Assembly: GCA_034336665.1 (NCBI GenBank)
Contig: JAPFBE010000002.1
Location: forward strand, 6,494,146 to 6,558,145
Direction of reading: 5' to 3'
Length of the DNA: 64,000 nucleotides
From: Luscinia megarhynchos
Taxonomy: Eukaryota > Chordata > Aves > Passeriformes > Turdidae
Under the pieces are notes generated by a model. That model had not been told where the DNA came from. It ran no database searches and saw nothing but the letters and a program-made list of their open reading frames with translations. Positions 42,123 to 54,461 of the stretch are shown here, piece after piece (the stretch's first letter is position 1; each line of letters starts with the position of its first letter). A program made the translations under genes and the position numbers.

Positions 42123-45100
42123 ATTTTCAGTATTTTGATACCCCATTGGACAGTAGCAAGGGAAGGAAAGAACAGTAAAAGGAACCACCTTTACCTACAT
42201 AAAGACTAATAAAGAAAATGTACCCTGTTTTGTTGGGTTTCAAGTTTTCTGTGCTTTATACAACAGAAGAGAAAACTAAAAATGCTAAATGGGGGAAAAA
42301 AGGGGCAACAGATGAGGAAAATAAGCCTTACACTGCTAAAATATGTTTAGGATGATACAGAAGGAGGAACAGCGGAAAAGAGAGGAGCTGTCTTGGACAC
42401 AACTAATTTCATCTGTGAGCACAGTGAAGCAGAGTAAGAATGGAGAATGTTCTTTCATTATACATTTTGTAAATGGACATCTTGAAATCTGCAGGACAAA
42501 GTCTGCTTTGGATGATCTAGTGGGCCTTCCATTCTTTCATTCATAATAAAGAAAAAATTGAAATTACCAAACAGTTCCCACTGCAGTGTTACTGCCACCC
42601 TGAAACACTGCAGTAATTTCTGTAAATGTGAAAAACAATTTTAAGGTGAAGAGTCTGGGAAGGAGACTTAGGTTTCCATTAGTTTCTGGAAATTCTGCAC
42701 TGTTAAATGCTGCTGTCATTGTTTATATAATCTGTCTTCTGTGGTCACCCTCAGGACTGGTTAACTAACCATTAACATAGTAAACCAGCAAGTATACCAA
42801 TAAAATATCATAATACTGAAGCACCTATATGCTTTCAGAACCATATACCACTTTTAAGTGGATGCACTGCATCCTTCTCTCAGTTGCTTACACAGGTGAT
42901 CTGGTTTAGAAATACCAGAAATGTCAAAATTTAAGAAATAGCACAGGAGGCAGGTCCTCTGGCAAAACACCTTTAAAAATCCCTTGGAACTGTGCATTTT
43001 TGCAAAGCAGGCCACAGCACTGTAAAGCATGAAAGCTACTCATATTCATTTCAGTGGGACTTATGCATAAACATACTCAGATCTTGTGTGGACTGCACGT
43101 GAACATCTAGGTCGTGATCCAGATCACAGACATTAGGAGGAATTTTACTGTATTCTGTATGCAGATTTGGACAGCATCCTTGAGATTTTTTCACAATAAG
43201 TAGCATTCTTATTTTAGTAAAAATACCGTCAGAGCCTCCACAATACTTCTCAATAAGCAAACTTGCTAGTTACATTTGTGAAAGGTTAATATAATGGTAA
43301 ATGAATACCATATTCATAAGCATTTTATACTGGAAGTCACCATCTTTGTCATGTTCAGTCGATGATCCAAATGATCTTCAAAACCCATCTCCCCTCGTTT
43401 CTTCCCTAGCCTTCTAGAATTATAACCAAAATCTTTAGAAAGTGTTTGCAGTTACGTCACCACCTCTACTCTCCCTGCCAAAAAGCCACCAAAAATCTCT
43501 GTGGGCACAAGCAGTCGTTCCAAGGTAGAGATGAAGAATTTCAAGAGCCATGACTAGGGAAGAGCAAGAGGTTGGTGAGGGAAAGCCTTTATTGGAAGAC
43601 AAAGAAATCACCTTTGCTTTAACCTACAAAGGCCATCTGTGACAATTTGGTGGCCCTACTGAGCTGCAGCCCTAGTTCTAACAAAATAAGCATGGTGCAT
43701 TTGAAATAGGAATGAGACTGGTGGTGAACTCCTTTTGGTAACAAATAATTTAACTTTCCTTGGCTACCTTGGCTACCACCACTGCATTAGAGCAAGGTAC
43801 TCCAGAGAAAACAGAGAATGAAAGATTAGGCATTTTTACAAACACTAAAAAGAATGTATAGGTCACTGAAAATGGCTTCTTTATTACGATTTTTCTTCCC
43901 TCCTCTTCCTTCAGAGAGTAGCACATGGCAAAATCAAGAAATAAGACTGCTTGTGATCCATACTGAAAGACACCAAGTATATTTTATTGACCAAATAAAG
44001 CAGGCAGATCACATCAAAATGAAACTGCATGTTTTAAAATATTTTTGGAAAGGGAAAAGGTTATGTAAAGCTGGTGCTATCAGCCCTCCAGTTCATGCAA
44101 GTGCCTTTAAAAGGCAGAGAACGTGTAAGGAGAATGGCCTTCACAGAGCAAAGCAGCATCACAACACACCTCCAGATTGCTTCATGCACATCGTTGACAA
44201 GTCTTTTAAATATTAAGTGTTATGTTCTACTCTAGTTCTACACATGGGACTCCCATTAATGTCAGTGGGTGTTTCACACGAAGTACAAGAACAGAAACAG
44301 CCTTTGGCATCTTTTAGTGTTAAAGAAAAAAAAGATTTCAATAAGTTTACTTAATCCATCAAACTGGCAGTCTCTAGCATTAGCTCCTGTGATAGCGCTG
44401 TCAATGCTTGGTCAAGCCTAAAAAACCTTCAAGCTTAAGCAAGTCTTGACACAGCAGAGAAGCAGAAGCTCAAGATGGCCAACTGTAGGAAGTAAATAAA
44501 CTTTTAAAAGCAAAGAGAATAAAGGATTAAAGGATAAAGAAAATTATTTTCTCTCTTTATATCAACTTTTTCCAAAGAAATATATGTTTCAGAAAAAAAA
44601 CATGCAGCTTGGCAGGCTGGGTGGCAAAAGAAAAGCAGAGACAAGTTGGGGGCTGGGAGGAGTGGGAAGTAGAGTGTAGCTGCTAATCCTGCTAAGGCAG
44701 TTTTACAGTATTGACTCTAGTGTATTGGGGGCATACAAACTTTTTGACCATGCACTAACTAGTTTGCTTGATAGCCTGGAGTCACTGGAGTTAAAGGTCT
44801 CAGTATATATCTTAAGTCCATGGGAAGACTGGATTTTTGCCCGAGAGTGTTTTGCTGTCAGACACCCAGGTCAGAACTTATCAATTGGTGTCTGCATGGG
44901 TGGCAAGTATAAAACAACTCTACTAATGCCTTCCTTTCAATTTCTCTACTACCCCCACATTCACAATTGGAACAGCCTCTTGATCACGGGTCCCTGTCAC
45001 ATATTTAATTTTAGTTTTTTTGTTTAGTGATCACAGAAGCCCCATGCAGTTGTTAGCCTAAGGGTTTTCAAGGACTGGAAACGACCATTTTGGGTGCAAT

Positions 45101-47096
45101 GTCCTTGACCGGGGCATTAGCCCTCATGATAGTTGCAAGCAACCTATTTAAATCTGAAAGCTAATAGAGCCAAATCTAAAATATAAAGTCCTCTTCTCAT
45201 TTAGTATCCATCTGGTTCAGTTATCACTCAGGGCTACATTGTGGGATTTCTGTAATGGAGAAACTGACATAGGTACACGGTCTGGCTGACAATGTAGCTA
45301 GACAACTCTGTTGAAATAATTTAAGATTTGTGGGATACATGTTATTTGTATTTTGACCGTGGTGCATAAAAGATTTGAAGAATTTAAACTGTATTGCCAT
45401 CACAGAAAACAGACTGAAGGAAAAAATAGGGTAGAGGTACAGGTAGTTGTTGGACAGTGGTACATAAGTTTTTGTCTCCCCTGGAAAAATTGATATACTA
45501 TTTTTATAGTAGTAAAAGCATCTGAGCACAAACAGCATTTGAAGACAAAGTTAAAAATATTACAGATAGATGAGCCCTACAGCTAACTGTATCTAACAGG
45601 TCTGTTCTCTGTTTGCCTTTTTCTTCTAATGCAGCATACAGCTGACTTACTTGAACCTATCAGTTCAGCACATGAGCAGTAACAAAGCACAGCAATTCTC
45701 ATGTTCCACTCCCTCTTTGTTCAGTTGCTCTTTGGGATGAGCTCCCTCTTACCACTGTCTGTCTTCCCTGTGCAGTTACATCAATCTCTTCTTGGACTGT
45801 TACTGAGGAAAAGCAATCGTCCAGAAACAGAAGTCTACAGTGTAGCTCTGGACAGGACAGTTTCCCAATGGTTGTTATAATCAATGGGGTCTCTTTCATA
45901 GACTTCTGTAAGAGTCAGATCAAAGCAAGACCTTTTCTTTAAGGTCCTTGTGAACAAATTTCACCTGAAAATGACAGAATGCTTCCTGCCAGGTAATCTA
46001 CCGAGAATTCAAGCAGAAGTCTGTTTTCAGTTTCACAATAAACTTAGATTAAGTGAATTGCCTTCTGTAGTTTTCTGATGTCAATTCCAATTATGGCTAA
46101 TGCTGTGCAAACCCCTAGGTTTAAAAAGCTATATCAAGAAAAGTAGGGTGAAGGTTAGAATGCATATGGGAAGCACCAGGATTTTGGGTTTAATTCCTTT
46201 TTGGGTAGAGATTCTGAATGCTGTTTTTGTTTACTGTTGAGGGAGAGTAAATGTTACACTGAAAGTGGTTTGAAGAAGTGTTTGTAAGAGTCAGAGGAAC
46301 AGTGGAATATATAAAATCATTTTAAAATCACCCCTCACTACTTCCTCACTAACCCACCAAAGAGTTCACCCAAGCACGAGTTAATTCAAGTTCTCTGAAT
46401 TCCATGGAATAATTGAGCATTTCAGCATAATGGCCTCTGCTTGAACAGACCTTATATTTACAAACTGACACTGTAATGAATTCCTAACCAGTTCCAATGT
46501 TCTGGGAAACACTGCAACTTAAAAATATTAATCCATGCCAGTAGAAGGCAACTCATTTGGACTGATTATTAAAAGAATCTTCCTTCCTGCTCTCACATAT
46601 AAGGTCCAATGGAACAAACTCCAAAAGGTGAGTCTATTATTGGAAAGAAACTTTACATCATTGCTCAGCAGCCATGGTAGATCACGGCAGAAAAGTCTGA
46701 TTTAACTGCATTCCTGTCAGGTATACACTTCATAAACCAAATTGAAATTTGTCCTTCTCTAGATTCTTCCCATTCCTGCAGGGAAAACAAAATCAATTAT
46801 CTAATTAAACCATCACCTTGCATACATAAATTAAGTGTATATACTTTTTATAAACAGGATTCCTTGTAGTACATTTGAATTATGACTCACACTTTTGCAA
46901 CACTCCGTGGGTAATTTTTAAAATGAATGAATGAAAGAATGTGACTAAGACTACAGAATTTCATACACACACCTCTACACTGGCTTATGTAGTTTGTAAT
47001 GTCTAGGACTTACACAGCTGTAGTTTGCTACAGCTGCTTAAATGACAGCTATTCTTCCTTGCATGATATTTGGTGAAATTAATGCTGAAGTATGTA

Positions 47097-47114
47097 TATA
47101 GTATATATACTATA
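47097..47114. repeat. 18-bp perfect palindrome (TA-rich)
   Basis: TATAGTATATATACTATA is identical to its own complement. It is TA-rich and could be a chance product of a TA repeat. Confidence 0.7.
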
Positions 47115-50100
47115 CACTGCATTTGCAAAGGCTCAGTTCAGGGGGGATGGAAATTCCTCTCCACAGATAAATACAGCTTTCAAAAGTTTATATTCATTAT
47201 TATTAACATTATTATTGTAATTTTCTTCCAACAAAATATCTTTTTTTTTTGGGAACATCTCTATCTGCTGGCATTCTGAAATTCAATGAAATACCTCAAG
47301 GCAAGTACTTGCTCACTATTTCCTGTTGAAGCAGCACAAATATGTTCTTTGTGTTATTGGAAGCAAGCAGCAAAGATGGCAACAGCACAGAGGTGGCTTC
47401 ACTTCCTTGGGGGAAGACAAATTCCAAGATATATTTAATATATATTCATATGCTGTATAATTAAAAAGGTATCCCAGAGAGATCAACAGGCACTTATTAT
47501 GTTATTGAAAAGGGCACATAAAACAAGAGGAGCATGCTTGAAAGTGCACTGGAGCAGAACCAGAGGTGAGGTCCTACTGATGGGCTCCCATGCAAAATCA
47601 CTGAACAGCCAGTACCAAACTAGGACAACAGTCCCATTGTTTTTGCTCAGTTTAGCTTCCTATAGACTCTAGTGGCTTCAGAGTATGTGCAAATCATACT
47701 AAACAATAAGACAGTCTATAGCAAATTCTGGTTTTCTGTTTCTTTTCCAAGAAGTTTGGAAAGCAATTGTGCCACCATCTGCTGTAGAAAAATGTTGTCC
47801 TGGGTTCATGCCACTCCTGGAAACTGAACGAATGATAATTTGGATGACAATAGTTTCCTTTTGCAATGTTTCATTTGCTGTGATCTCAAACCAAGAGAAT
47901 CAGGCCAACTATACTGAAGGCAAAGTCATTACAAAGAACCATCATGTGCTTTAAAGAAAATAAAATATTATTCATGTATTTTTGAATGAACTATCCTGCC
48001 TTTGAAGGAAAATTCAAGTACAGGGGGAAAAAAGAGGTTTAAATAAAGCTATACTCTCATTTGCACTCTATAAAACTGTGATGCCTTTTTTCCTTTCTGA
48101 AATAAACTGGTACTCCTCTGAAGTCAATTTGCAAGAGCCTCAGCTTATAAAAAAACCCAACCAACTTCCCCCTCCCATAAAATCATTCAAATAAAGGCCC
48201 AGTTTCCCTACTGCTTTGTGTTAGGGTGGAAGCAAACCTGTTGTCTGCTACATTAGTGAGAAATAACAACTTCAGAGAGTCAGACACATGCTGAAATGTT
48301 TCAGTTGAAATCAAACTCTGAGAAATTTTTTAAATGTTTTCAACACATCAGCATGAAGCATTGACCTAGTTGGAATCACTTAGATCTAAAGCAAATGCAC
48401 TGATTGTTTTCACAGCATGCTTTTCTTCTTCAAGCTGCAACAGGCAGACTGGCAACTGCTGTTCGGAAAGGTTTTCAGCCCCCTGCCTTGGACTGCTGTA
48501 GCCTATGACACGATCAATAGCAGGGTTAGAAGGCAGAGGGAGCTAAGGAAAGATTATGAAGATGAGGTGAGTGACAGAATTGCCTTACAGGATTTGTTCT
48601 TTCACTCACCTTGAATCTTTTCTACACAAACAAAGATGGACAAACATTCCAATTCTTTCTCTGAAAGGGGACAGAAATGATGGAGAGAATGTGTGGCATG
48701 AGCACAGACAGCAATTCTGCACTTTGGAACACTTTGCTCAACAGATAGGACAAGAAAGATGATATTTCCAGCAGGTATCTTTTTCATTGTCTGAGTGCAA
48801 TGGAGATACCACTAAAGAAAACTTTTCTCTCATTAATAATTAGCATGCATGGAGAGAAAAAGTTCATGGTGAAATAAAATTAAAGCATCCTCCTTTAATC
48901 ATTTCACCTCAGCCCTGCCTGTGCCATCTGCAGGCATCCCTGCTCTGATAGCAACCATCATCTTTTAAACAAGTCCTGCTCCCTTTGAACTGGTGCATAA
49001 TGGGAGAGCACTTGAGACACCAGTCCTGATTAACACGCCACTGCACAGGACACTTTTGCTGCCATCTCATAAAAGACCTTAAATGGCTTTCAGTTGTTCA
49101 GGCATCATATTATTAAATAATTTTTATAGTAACCCTAACAGTCTTAATACGGTGCAGCACTTGTTAGACACTTTATGATAGAAAGAAAATGTGATTTTAA
49201 GTCCCCTACTGTAGTTACCATGTTGTTCTCCTACTCTATCCCACCACCAGTCTATGAAGGCACTTAGCTTGAACTGACTGCAGTCATGTGAGAAAAGAAT
49301 GAAAGAAACAGCTCAAAGGGAATAAGAGAAGGCCTAGTTTATGCCACTGTCTGTTCTTTCCAGTTATGCACAGACGAATCCCAGGAGAAAAGCATATTTG
49401 GAAAATAATAGCATGCAGCAGACAGAATATTGTTGGGATTCAGTCAATCCACATTTATATTTTAATATTATAAAAAAGATAGGAAATAGGCATGAATTTT
49501 ATACAGTTTTTTAAGTGCTCTACAGCACAAGTAACTGTAGGTTACACAGGCTCAAGGTCAGTGCAACACTCCAACAAGGATAGTGATCCCTAGACCCATG
49601 GCATGGGCTGATGTAAACAGCACTATATAGCAATAATGGAATTAACCCCACTGCAGACCTTTGGTTTACAAATGGTTATAGCATCATTATTTGTGCTGTG
49701 CCTACAAGTATGACTTTCTATAATTCTTCGTGCCCAAACAGAAAACTCTACCAGTCCAGATACAGAAGAAAACACAAGTTAATAGCCAATAAAGGATGAC
49801 TCCTCCAGTAACCATCACCACGTTTTAGCCTGGTTCCATCATCTCAAGCATGATGTTAGCAGAAGCTAAAAGATTTGGACCCTTTGTCCTCCTCGAGAGC
49901 AGTCTAGTAGAAACAATCAGGAGAATGAATTGAAGAGTGCTTTTATTTTTTGTTTGAAACCTTTTAATAAAGTGAGGATAGGAGAGATGGCATAGGGAGC
50001 AGTAAGGGGCTGCATCAAGGAACCCACCAGTATGGGATGGCACAGCCCCAGGGTGACCACAGAAAGTCAACCTGCTGGTCCCAGAGGTGGCTGGGCCAAG

Positions 50101-52209
50101 TGTCAAAGGTGAACATGTGGCACTACACAGGCAAACAAAGGGCATCCTGTAGCAGCCACATAACTACAGCATGGGCTGGCAGATCCCCCCATCTTGTAGC
50201 ACTGACCCTTATCCCTTCTTTTCTTCTGCAACAACCCAGCAAACAGCATTTCATGTGTTCCAACAGTACCTCTTAGATCAGCTTCCCAGAAGCTTAGCTT
50301 AATAAAATGCACTCAGGTGTCCCCCTTCCCAGACCTGAATGCTATCTGCTCCCACACTGCAGAGCCTCAACTGCCCCAGCCTATGTGCTATGCAGGTAGC
50401 CTGTTCACAAAATTATTTACAGGAAAACACTCAGAAAGTGTGATTTGTTTTCTTCTAAATACGAGACTTTAAGCAACATTTGGCCACAAGAGGCCATCTG
50501 TACTTCAAGATCCACACAGAAGACCAAAATTGTATGCATTCAGACCCATGTTGATGGCTTTTCTCTTGGCAAGGGAACTCCCTTCAGATGAGTCTGTCAC
50601 TTGGCAGTATCCCTCCTAATCAGACAATATGTTTGCTATTCATGTCATACTGACAGCCAAAGTTTTGTCTCAGGTAAAGACAGAAGTTCTTTACAGGAAC
50701 TGAGTTGCCTGGGCTTTGGACAGAAGGGTCTGTCTGTTTTTTTGTCTTCATCTCTGCAGCAACCATCTTTTAAACATATAATGTAACATGTGGGCAACAA
50801 ACTTGAACTGAACCTCTTGGTTAGATGGGTTTTTGTTAGGCTTTGAAGAATTTTGGGAACCAATATATAGTGTCAATAAAGTAAAAATCACTGAGAACTT
50901 GTAATTACTATTACTTGACAACTAAACAGGTGTGCATTTACTTTAACTTTATCCTGCTAAGCACCAGACTCAAATTCTCTCACAAAAAGGCATGTAATTT
51001 AATTCATTCTCATGTGAAGGATGATTACAAAGTTTGTATGGACTAGATATACAACTTAACCCTGCAAAGTGACATAAGGAGTAATTTAATCAGAGACAGA
51101 ACACTCTTCTGCACACCAGTTACTTTCAGCTTCGAAAACTAAACCCACCAATTTTCAGTTAAATGCAGCTAGTTCACAGTATATGCAAGTTGGACCCTAA
51201 CTTTTGCTTGTAACTAGACCATTAGAAATAACATAGTAAAATAGCAGACCTCTAACAGCTACATTTTTGCCGTTTGTTGAAAACCCCCACTATGAAGCGA
51301 GAAGATAGACACTAGGGATGTACCCCAAAAAGTAACACCAGTAGCACTGGGGTGAGTGAATGAGGGGAGGAAGATGGCCAAGTATATTTCTCCACACAGC
51401 AGAAGCATCATCTCCTCCTGTGGAACCTGGGTTGGATGCATGCTTCCAACATGAGGTCACTTATACAGATACAGCTTTCGTGTGTATCTCGTGGCAATCG
51501 ATATTGGAACTACTGCTCAGAGTCCCAGCTGGATACACATTTGTTTTCCTATGAGCTTCCATCTCCAACTCCTCTGGCACAGCACTGATGCTACATTGGT
51601 TCTCATTGAAACCCACAGCTTCTCTGGCTATTTAATGTGTGGCACAGAACAGCCAGTGGAGAGCAAAGAGGGTAGCTGTAAGCGAATCAGAGCTACATGC
51701 AAACATATCGGCACATCCAGGCCCTCTTTCATGCTGGTAAATTTTTCATGGGCTATATCTGGAAAGGTAAAGAACAACAAATAGTGAATTTAAACTTTTT
51801 ACTGTGAAGTTTATCAAACCAAATACTGTCTACAAGAAAAAAAAAATTGTTAGGGTTTTTAATTTTAAACTTAAAGAAGTTCTTCTGTTCTTCTCAGGCT
51901 TCTGGAGGGGGATGCTTCAGACAGGTTTCCACATGGCAACCCATGAAGCTGCATTTCAAAATTCAAAACAGTTTCAGGGTGAATTTTGCAACACCTGTCC
52001 ACAGTGTGTTGTCAGACCCAGCTGAAGTTGGGGCACCATTCTTCAGCACTCAGGAGTCTGTCTTTCTTCCTCATCCTTAAAATAAAACAGACCTGAGACA
52101 GCAGCACTGACACCAATGGCTTGGAGGCTGCAGAGCAGACATCTGTCTGGAACCAGCCAGATGAGGTTTAACAGATTCTTCAGTTCCCAAGTTCCAGTCA
52201 CCAGAATAT

Positions 52210-52736
52210 TGTCAGCTGCTTTTGTTGACAGAGCTGCCACCACCAGGGAGATTGAGGGGGCATTTTACTGAGTTTGGACTCCAAGTTTTCTTTTTGTTTT
52301 GTCTTTGTTTCCTGCTGGTTGTTGTATGGGGAAGAGGGAGATTTTGTAATCAAGGAGTTTCGGTTTCTGAGTTGATGTTTTTCTCTTTGTTCTCTCCCTC
52401 CACATATAGTCAGGAGAGGTGAAAAACCTGCTTTCTTTTTGTCTGCCCAAACATAGTTGTCTGCAGAGGGTGCTATCTCAGAGATGGGAGCTCTCTGCAA
52501 TTTTAGTTTTGTCTTTGTTCCTCGGGACTCCAAGACATTTAGCAGTTTTGTAGCTAGTGATAATTAACTGTTATTTTTTGCCTGTTGCTGTTTTATTTTT
52601 TTAGTAAACTGCTATTTTTTCACTTCTATCTACTTATATGTGCCTCTCCTTATTGGTGGAAAGGGATTGGTTAAAACTAATAGGGAGGTAACCCATTTTA
52701 GAGTGTCTGCCTCTTAAATTGTATTAAACTGAGACA
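52210..52736 (+). mobile_element. Solo LTR of an endogenous retrovirus, plus orientation
   Basis: A 527-base segment starts with TGTCAGC and ends with GAGACA, giving the TGTC...GACA ends typical of retroviral LTRs. It is flanked by AATAT on the left (52205-52209) and GATAT on the right (52737-52741), a 5-bp duplication with one mismatch. The inner sequence has the T-rich stretch leading to TTTAGTAAACTG (an AGTAAA-type polyadenylation signal), followed by a U5-like part that resembles avian LTRs I know. No internal retroviral sequence is attached, so it is a solo LTR left by recombination. The family name is not assigned. Confidence 0.55.
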
Positions 52737-52741
52737 GATAT

Positions 52742-53667
52742 GATTATATATTATTGTGAAGTAATATTTGAGGGCAAAAGCTCTATAAAAGTGGAAGGCT
52801 TTTTGCAAGATGTTTTTTCCTTCCCAATTGTTATTCAACTCACATAAGAATTACATGACTGTCAGTATATGTTCTAATTTAATGGTATTTTTAAAAACTT
52901 TTTTTGAGGAAAACATATCCTCACATACCAGATGATTGAGTGGAAAAAATCAAGATACTATTTCATATGCAGAAAAACCTCTTTTACCTATTTTATAGAA
53001 ATGAGTTGTGCTATCAGACACGTCGTACTCCTTCCTCTGTTGGAGGACAGCTGGAGCATTTCCAACCCTCAGCCTTGGTACATTGCTTAGAACACATTTT
53101 TAGCAAGCCAAAATTGCAGGCTTTTTCATTTGCAATTTACAATTAATTTTCCAGAGTTAACCTCCAGCAAGAATTTTTAAAAAGCTTTTTTAACAAATTA
53201 TTTGCTTTTAATTGCTATATAATGAAATGCACAGGCCATATTTCCTTACTTAAGAATAATTTACGAGAGTTTAGTAGGACTTTCTAGTGTAGCTCAGTAC
53301 TTGCCTTCCTTTACTGCACTTAGAGAGAAAACAAGCTTTAGAATGACTGCCTCAGACTTTGACATACATTTTTAAATGTCTAAGTCAGAGCAGATATAAT
53401 GCCAAATGAGAAATTAAGCATCAGAAGACACACAGACAAATTTTAAGTCTAACCAGGAGGAAGAAACCTACACAATAACAAGATTCATAAAACATGCAAG
53501 TACATCTGAAAAACTGAAAATTCTTTAAAAGTTTCCCTAAATTATGTGGATGGGGATGTGCCAGGTAATTCTTCCATCAAAATATATAATTGTACAGGGT
53601 ACAAGATCCCTCCAGTTACCAAACACAGATTCTCCCCAAATCCAAGAATCTAAAAGTCAATTAAGTA
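52742..53667. other. Intervening DNA between two LTRs
   Basis: AT-rich non-coding sequence with no recognisable gene or repeat. It shows no gag, pol or env similarity, so the two flanking LTRs, which also face in opposite directions, are not the ends of one provirus. Confidence 0.6.
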
Positions 53668-54461
53668 TGTCGATTTGAAAGACAGGTGACTTCCAAGGAA
53701 GGTGAGAACCTACCTTGGAAGGGTGAATATGACCCCCTTCCCTCTGAATTATAGCAACTTTGAAATTACGGGTGTTTCAGGCAAAGATATGGGAAAAGGA
53801 ATAACAGTTCTTTACATGTGTGTGTATGTATATAACAAAGCAAACAACAACGGCAGCACAGCAAACAAACCCCCCAGGTGCAGTGCCAGCCTTCTCTGGG
53901 CTGTGGGGCGCTTTCCCCTCTGGTGCAGTTCCGGCCACAGCCGCCAGGGGCGCTGGTGGCTCCCGGCCGGGCAGGGCGGCTGCGATGATTCCCCCGCGCC
54001 TGCAGGGGGCGCTGTGGCGCGGCTCGGCCCAGACAGGAGTCATGGGGGCAGCAGCAGCTGGTCGCCATTGCCAGGCTACTGTGGCCAATATGGGGACACC
54101 ACTCCTCCCTCCCAAAAACGTCTGGGAAACAAAAAAAAAAACAATAAAGCAGACTGGCAGTGCAGGAAAATCACAGCAGACTGGGATTTTGGAATCCAAC
54201 ACACAGGAGTGGCCGCGGCAACACGCTGCGGGCAGAGGCTCCGGCGGGAGCCGATCCCGATGTTTTCGGCACCGCACGCACTGGTTCTGTGCTCCGAGTG
54301 GTCAGGCGGCAGGGAAAAATGGCAAACTGCTCCTTCACTTCCCAAACCCAGAAACCAGACCAACCAAAAACCCAGCCACAAACCTCCAGGAGTAACCTCT
54401 CACCTTTTCTCTCCTTGCAACCTGCTCCCAGTCAGGGCCATTTCAATGGAATGTTATGACA
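53668..54461 (-). mobile_element. CpG-rich LTR of an endogenous retrovirus, minus orientation
   Basis: On the minus strand the element starts TGTCATAACATTCC at 54461 and ends at 53668 with GACA, so it again has TGTC...GACA ends and is 794 bases long. Its 3' part, from 'gaactgttattcc' through 'atctttgcctgaa' and 'aattcagagggaaggg' to a cacctgtctttcaaatcg-like end, matches the U5 region of a common avian LTR family as I remember it. The U3 part (about 53900-54310) is GC-rich, with roughly 29 CpG sites in about 310 bases counted by eye, in a window that is otherwise AT-rich. That suggests a fairly young copy or an unmethylated one. The flanks (TAAGTA and CCCAGC) do not match, so no target duplication is visible. 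The long open frames inside it are products of its GC content, not genes. Confidence 0.65.
53999..54014 (+). promoter_or_regulatory. CTCF-like motif inside the LTR
   Basis: CCTGCAGGGGGCGCTG fits the known vertebrate CTCF core (C-C-N-N-N-A-G-G-G-G-G-C-G-C). A second, weaker copy, CCGCCAGGGGCGCTGG, lies at 53941-53956 in the same orientation and is one G short of the core. Binding is inferred from the motif alone. Confidence 0.5.

Larger units (their letters stand above)
37203..52209. other. Upstream POU6F2 intron or 5' flank, mostly featureless
   Basis: Non-coding AT-rich DNA. It contains a CT-rich tract next to the candidate exon (37241-37263), TG/TA-rich sequence (38371-38470), an AAAC repeat (about 40380-40415), a hairpin (40104-40131), one CR1 (41.6-42.1 kb) and an 18-bp palindrome (47097-47114). 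One open frame with an exon-like end (48438-48568) is treated separately as a doubtful finding. I see no other gene, RNA gene or repeat in this stretch. Confidence 0.6.

Noticed and set aside
43854..44216. 120-codon open frame
   Set aside because: No similarity to a known family, no splice sites or promoter, and ordinary intron-like composition.
52210..54461. The two nearby LTRs as ends of one provirus
   Set aside because: They face in opposite directions, differ in sequence, and enclose no retroviral internal region.
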